55,096 nt of DNA from the NCBI RefSeq assembly GCF_001083795.1, contig NZ_LAVK01000006.1:1-55096 (forward strand). The letters are read 5' to 3'. The stretch's first letter is position 1. Each line of letters begins with the position of its first letter. Of the stretch, positions 54,840-55,096 are shown in pieces. Origin of the DNA: Streptomyces sp. SBT349 (GTDB lineage Bacteria > Actinomycetota > Actinomycetes > Streptomycetales > Streptomycetaceae). Made by a program: the position numbers and the translations under genes. The notes beneath the pieces are model-generated. The model made no database searches. It saw only the letters and a list, made by a program, of their open reading frames with translations, and was not told the DNA's origin.

Positions 54840-55096
54840 CTACCTGGTGCGGTTGAGGGTCTGCAGTGCGGCGCGCAGCAGGCGCGACACGGCGGGTGTG
54901 GCGCCTTGCGCCTCCTCGGCCTCGGCCTGGGGCGTGACCGCGGCGACCGCGCCGTCGGCCTCGCGGGGCGCGTATCCGAGGCCGATGAGGGCGGCGTGGA
55001 GCTGGTCGCGCCAGCCCAGGGGGCCGGCCGCGGCGGGGGGGGGGGGGGGCAGGGCGGGGGGGGGGGCGGGGGGGGGAAGGGCGGGCAAGACCGGGG
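54840..55096 (-). CDS. ruvA: RuvA C-terminal domain, cut by window edge
   Basis: Only the end of RuvA is visible. The RuvB-binding domain III reads [20 protein letters not shown] and ends [13 protein letters not shown]. The frame is open to the edge. The linker before it is read as Pro/Ala-only because bases 55,035-55,080 are almost pure G, which is suspicious. The stop lies 44 bases before the ruvB start. RuvA tetramers hold the junction for RuvB. Confidence 0.85.
   Translation of the reverse strand, partial: PVLPALPPPAPPPALPPPPPAAAGPLGWRDQLHAALIGLGYAPREADGAVAAVTPQAEAEEAQGATPAVSRLLRAALQTLNRTR
55035..55080. repeat. G-homopolymer tract at the right edge
   Basis: Several runs of 8 to 15 consecutive G, broken by single C or A, fall inside the ruvA linker. 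Nothing similar occurs elsewhere in the window except at 3736-3751. Low-quality contig-end sequence is the simplest explanation. Confidence 0.8.

Overview
The window is high-GC actinomycete chromosome, core housekeeping throughout. A BldD homologue, the actinobacterial integration host factor MihF, a zinc-ligand-free ribosomal protein S4 and the block rpsD / DUF948 / DUF6167 / alaS / ruvX / mltG / aro genes / efp / nusB / bldD / pyr operon / mihF / gmk / rpoZ / coaBC / metK / priA / fmt point to a filamentous, Streptomyces- or Nocardiopsis-type actinomycete. I recall this gene order from Streptomyces. The genus cannot be fixed from sequence reading alone. Nearly all genes are on the minus strand, so the description below runs from the right end leftwards.

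Right arm (55096 to 39200): ruvA (3' part only), ruvB, yajC, secD, secF, apt and relA form the usual resolvase / Sec accessory / (p)ppGpp block. A convergent DUF349 gene and a membrane-anchored cyclophilin lie on the plus strand. Then come a metallo-beta-lactamase-fold hydrolase, hisS, a VKOR-family membrane protein and rarA. A plus-strand DUF2470 gene sits behind a good DtxR/IdeR-type iron box, divergent from rpsD.

Middle (39200 to 22250): rpsD is separated from DUF948, DUF6167 and alaS by an oppositely oriented STAND (NB-ARC plus TPR) ATPase. The run then continues through ruvX, mltG, aroE, aroC, aroK, aroB, aroQ, a P-loop kinase-like ATPase, an M24-fold protein that has lost most metal ligands, efp and nusB. 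This run combines translation, cell-wall and shikimate functions. bldD, on the plus strand, converges on nusB across a 23-bp hairpin and carries a perfect-consensus BldD box in its own promoter.

Left arm (22250 to 3900): the pyr operon (pyrR, pyrB, pyrC, a PH-like membrane protein, carA, carB, pyrD, pyrF) is tightly coupled and begins with a PyrR-binding RNA loop next to the pyrR ribosome binding site. It is followed by mihF, gmk, rpoZ, coaBC, metK, priA with a degenerate helicase core, a divergent HTH gene and fmt.

Far left (1 to 3759): sbcD and sbcC. sbcD lacks its N-terminal half exactly at a 16-G homopolymer. The few codons before the homopolymer look like the start of a different gene, plausibly rsmB, the usual neighbour of fmt. 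I read this as a probable assembly misjoin. A similar G-rich tract occupies the right edge inside ruvA.

I found no transposon, prophage, CRISPR array, tRNA or rRNA, and no intergenic gap above 300 bases. I did not find a clearly undescribed multi-gene system. The least explained genes are the effector-less STAND ATPase, the iron-boxed DUF2470 gene, the M24 pseudoenzyme and the PH-like protein of the pyr operon.
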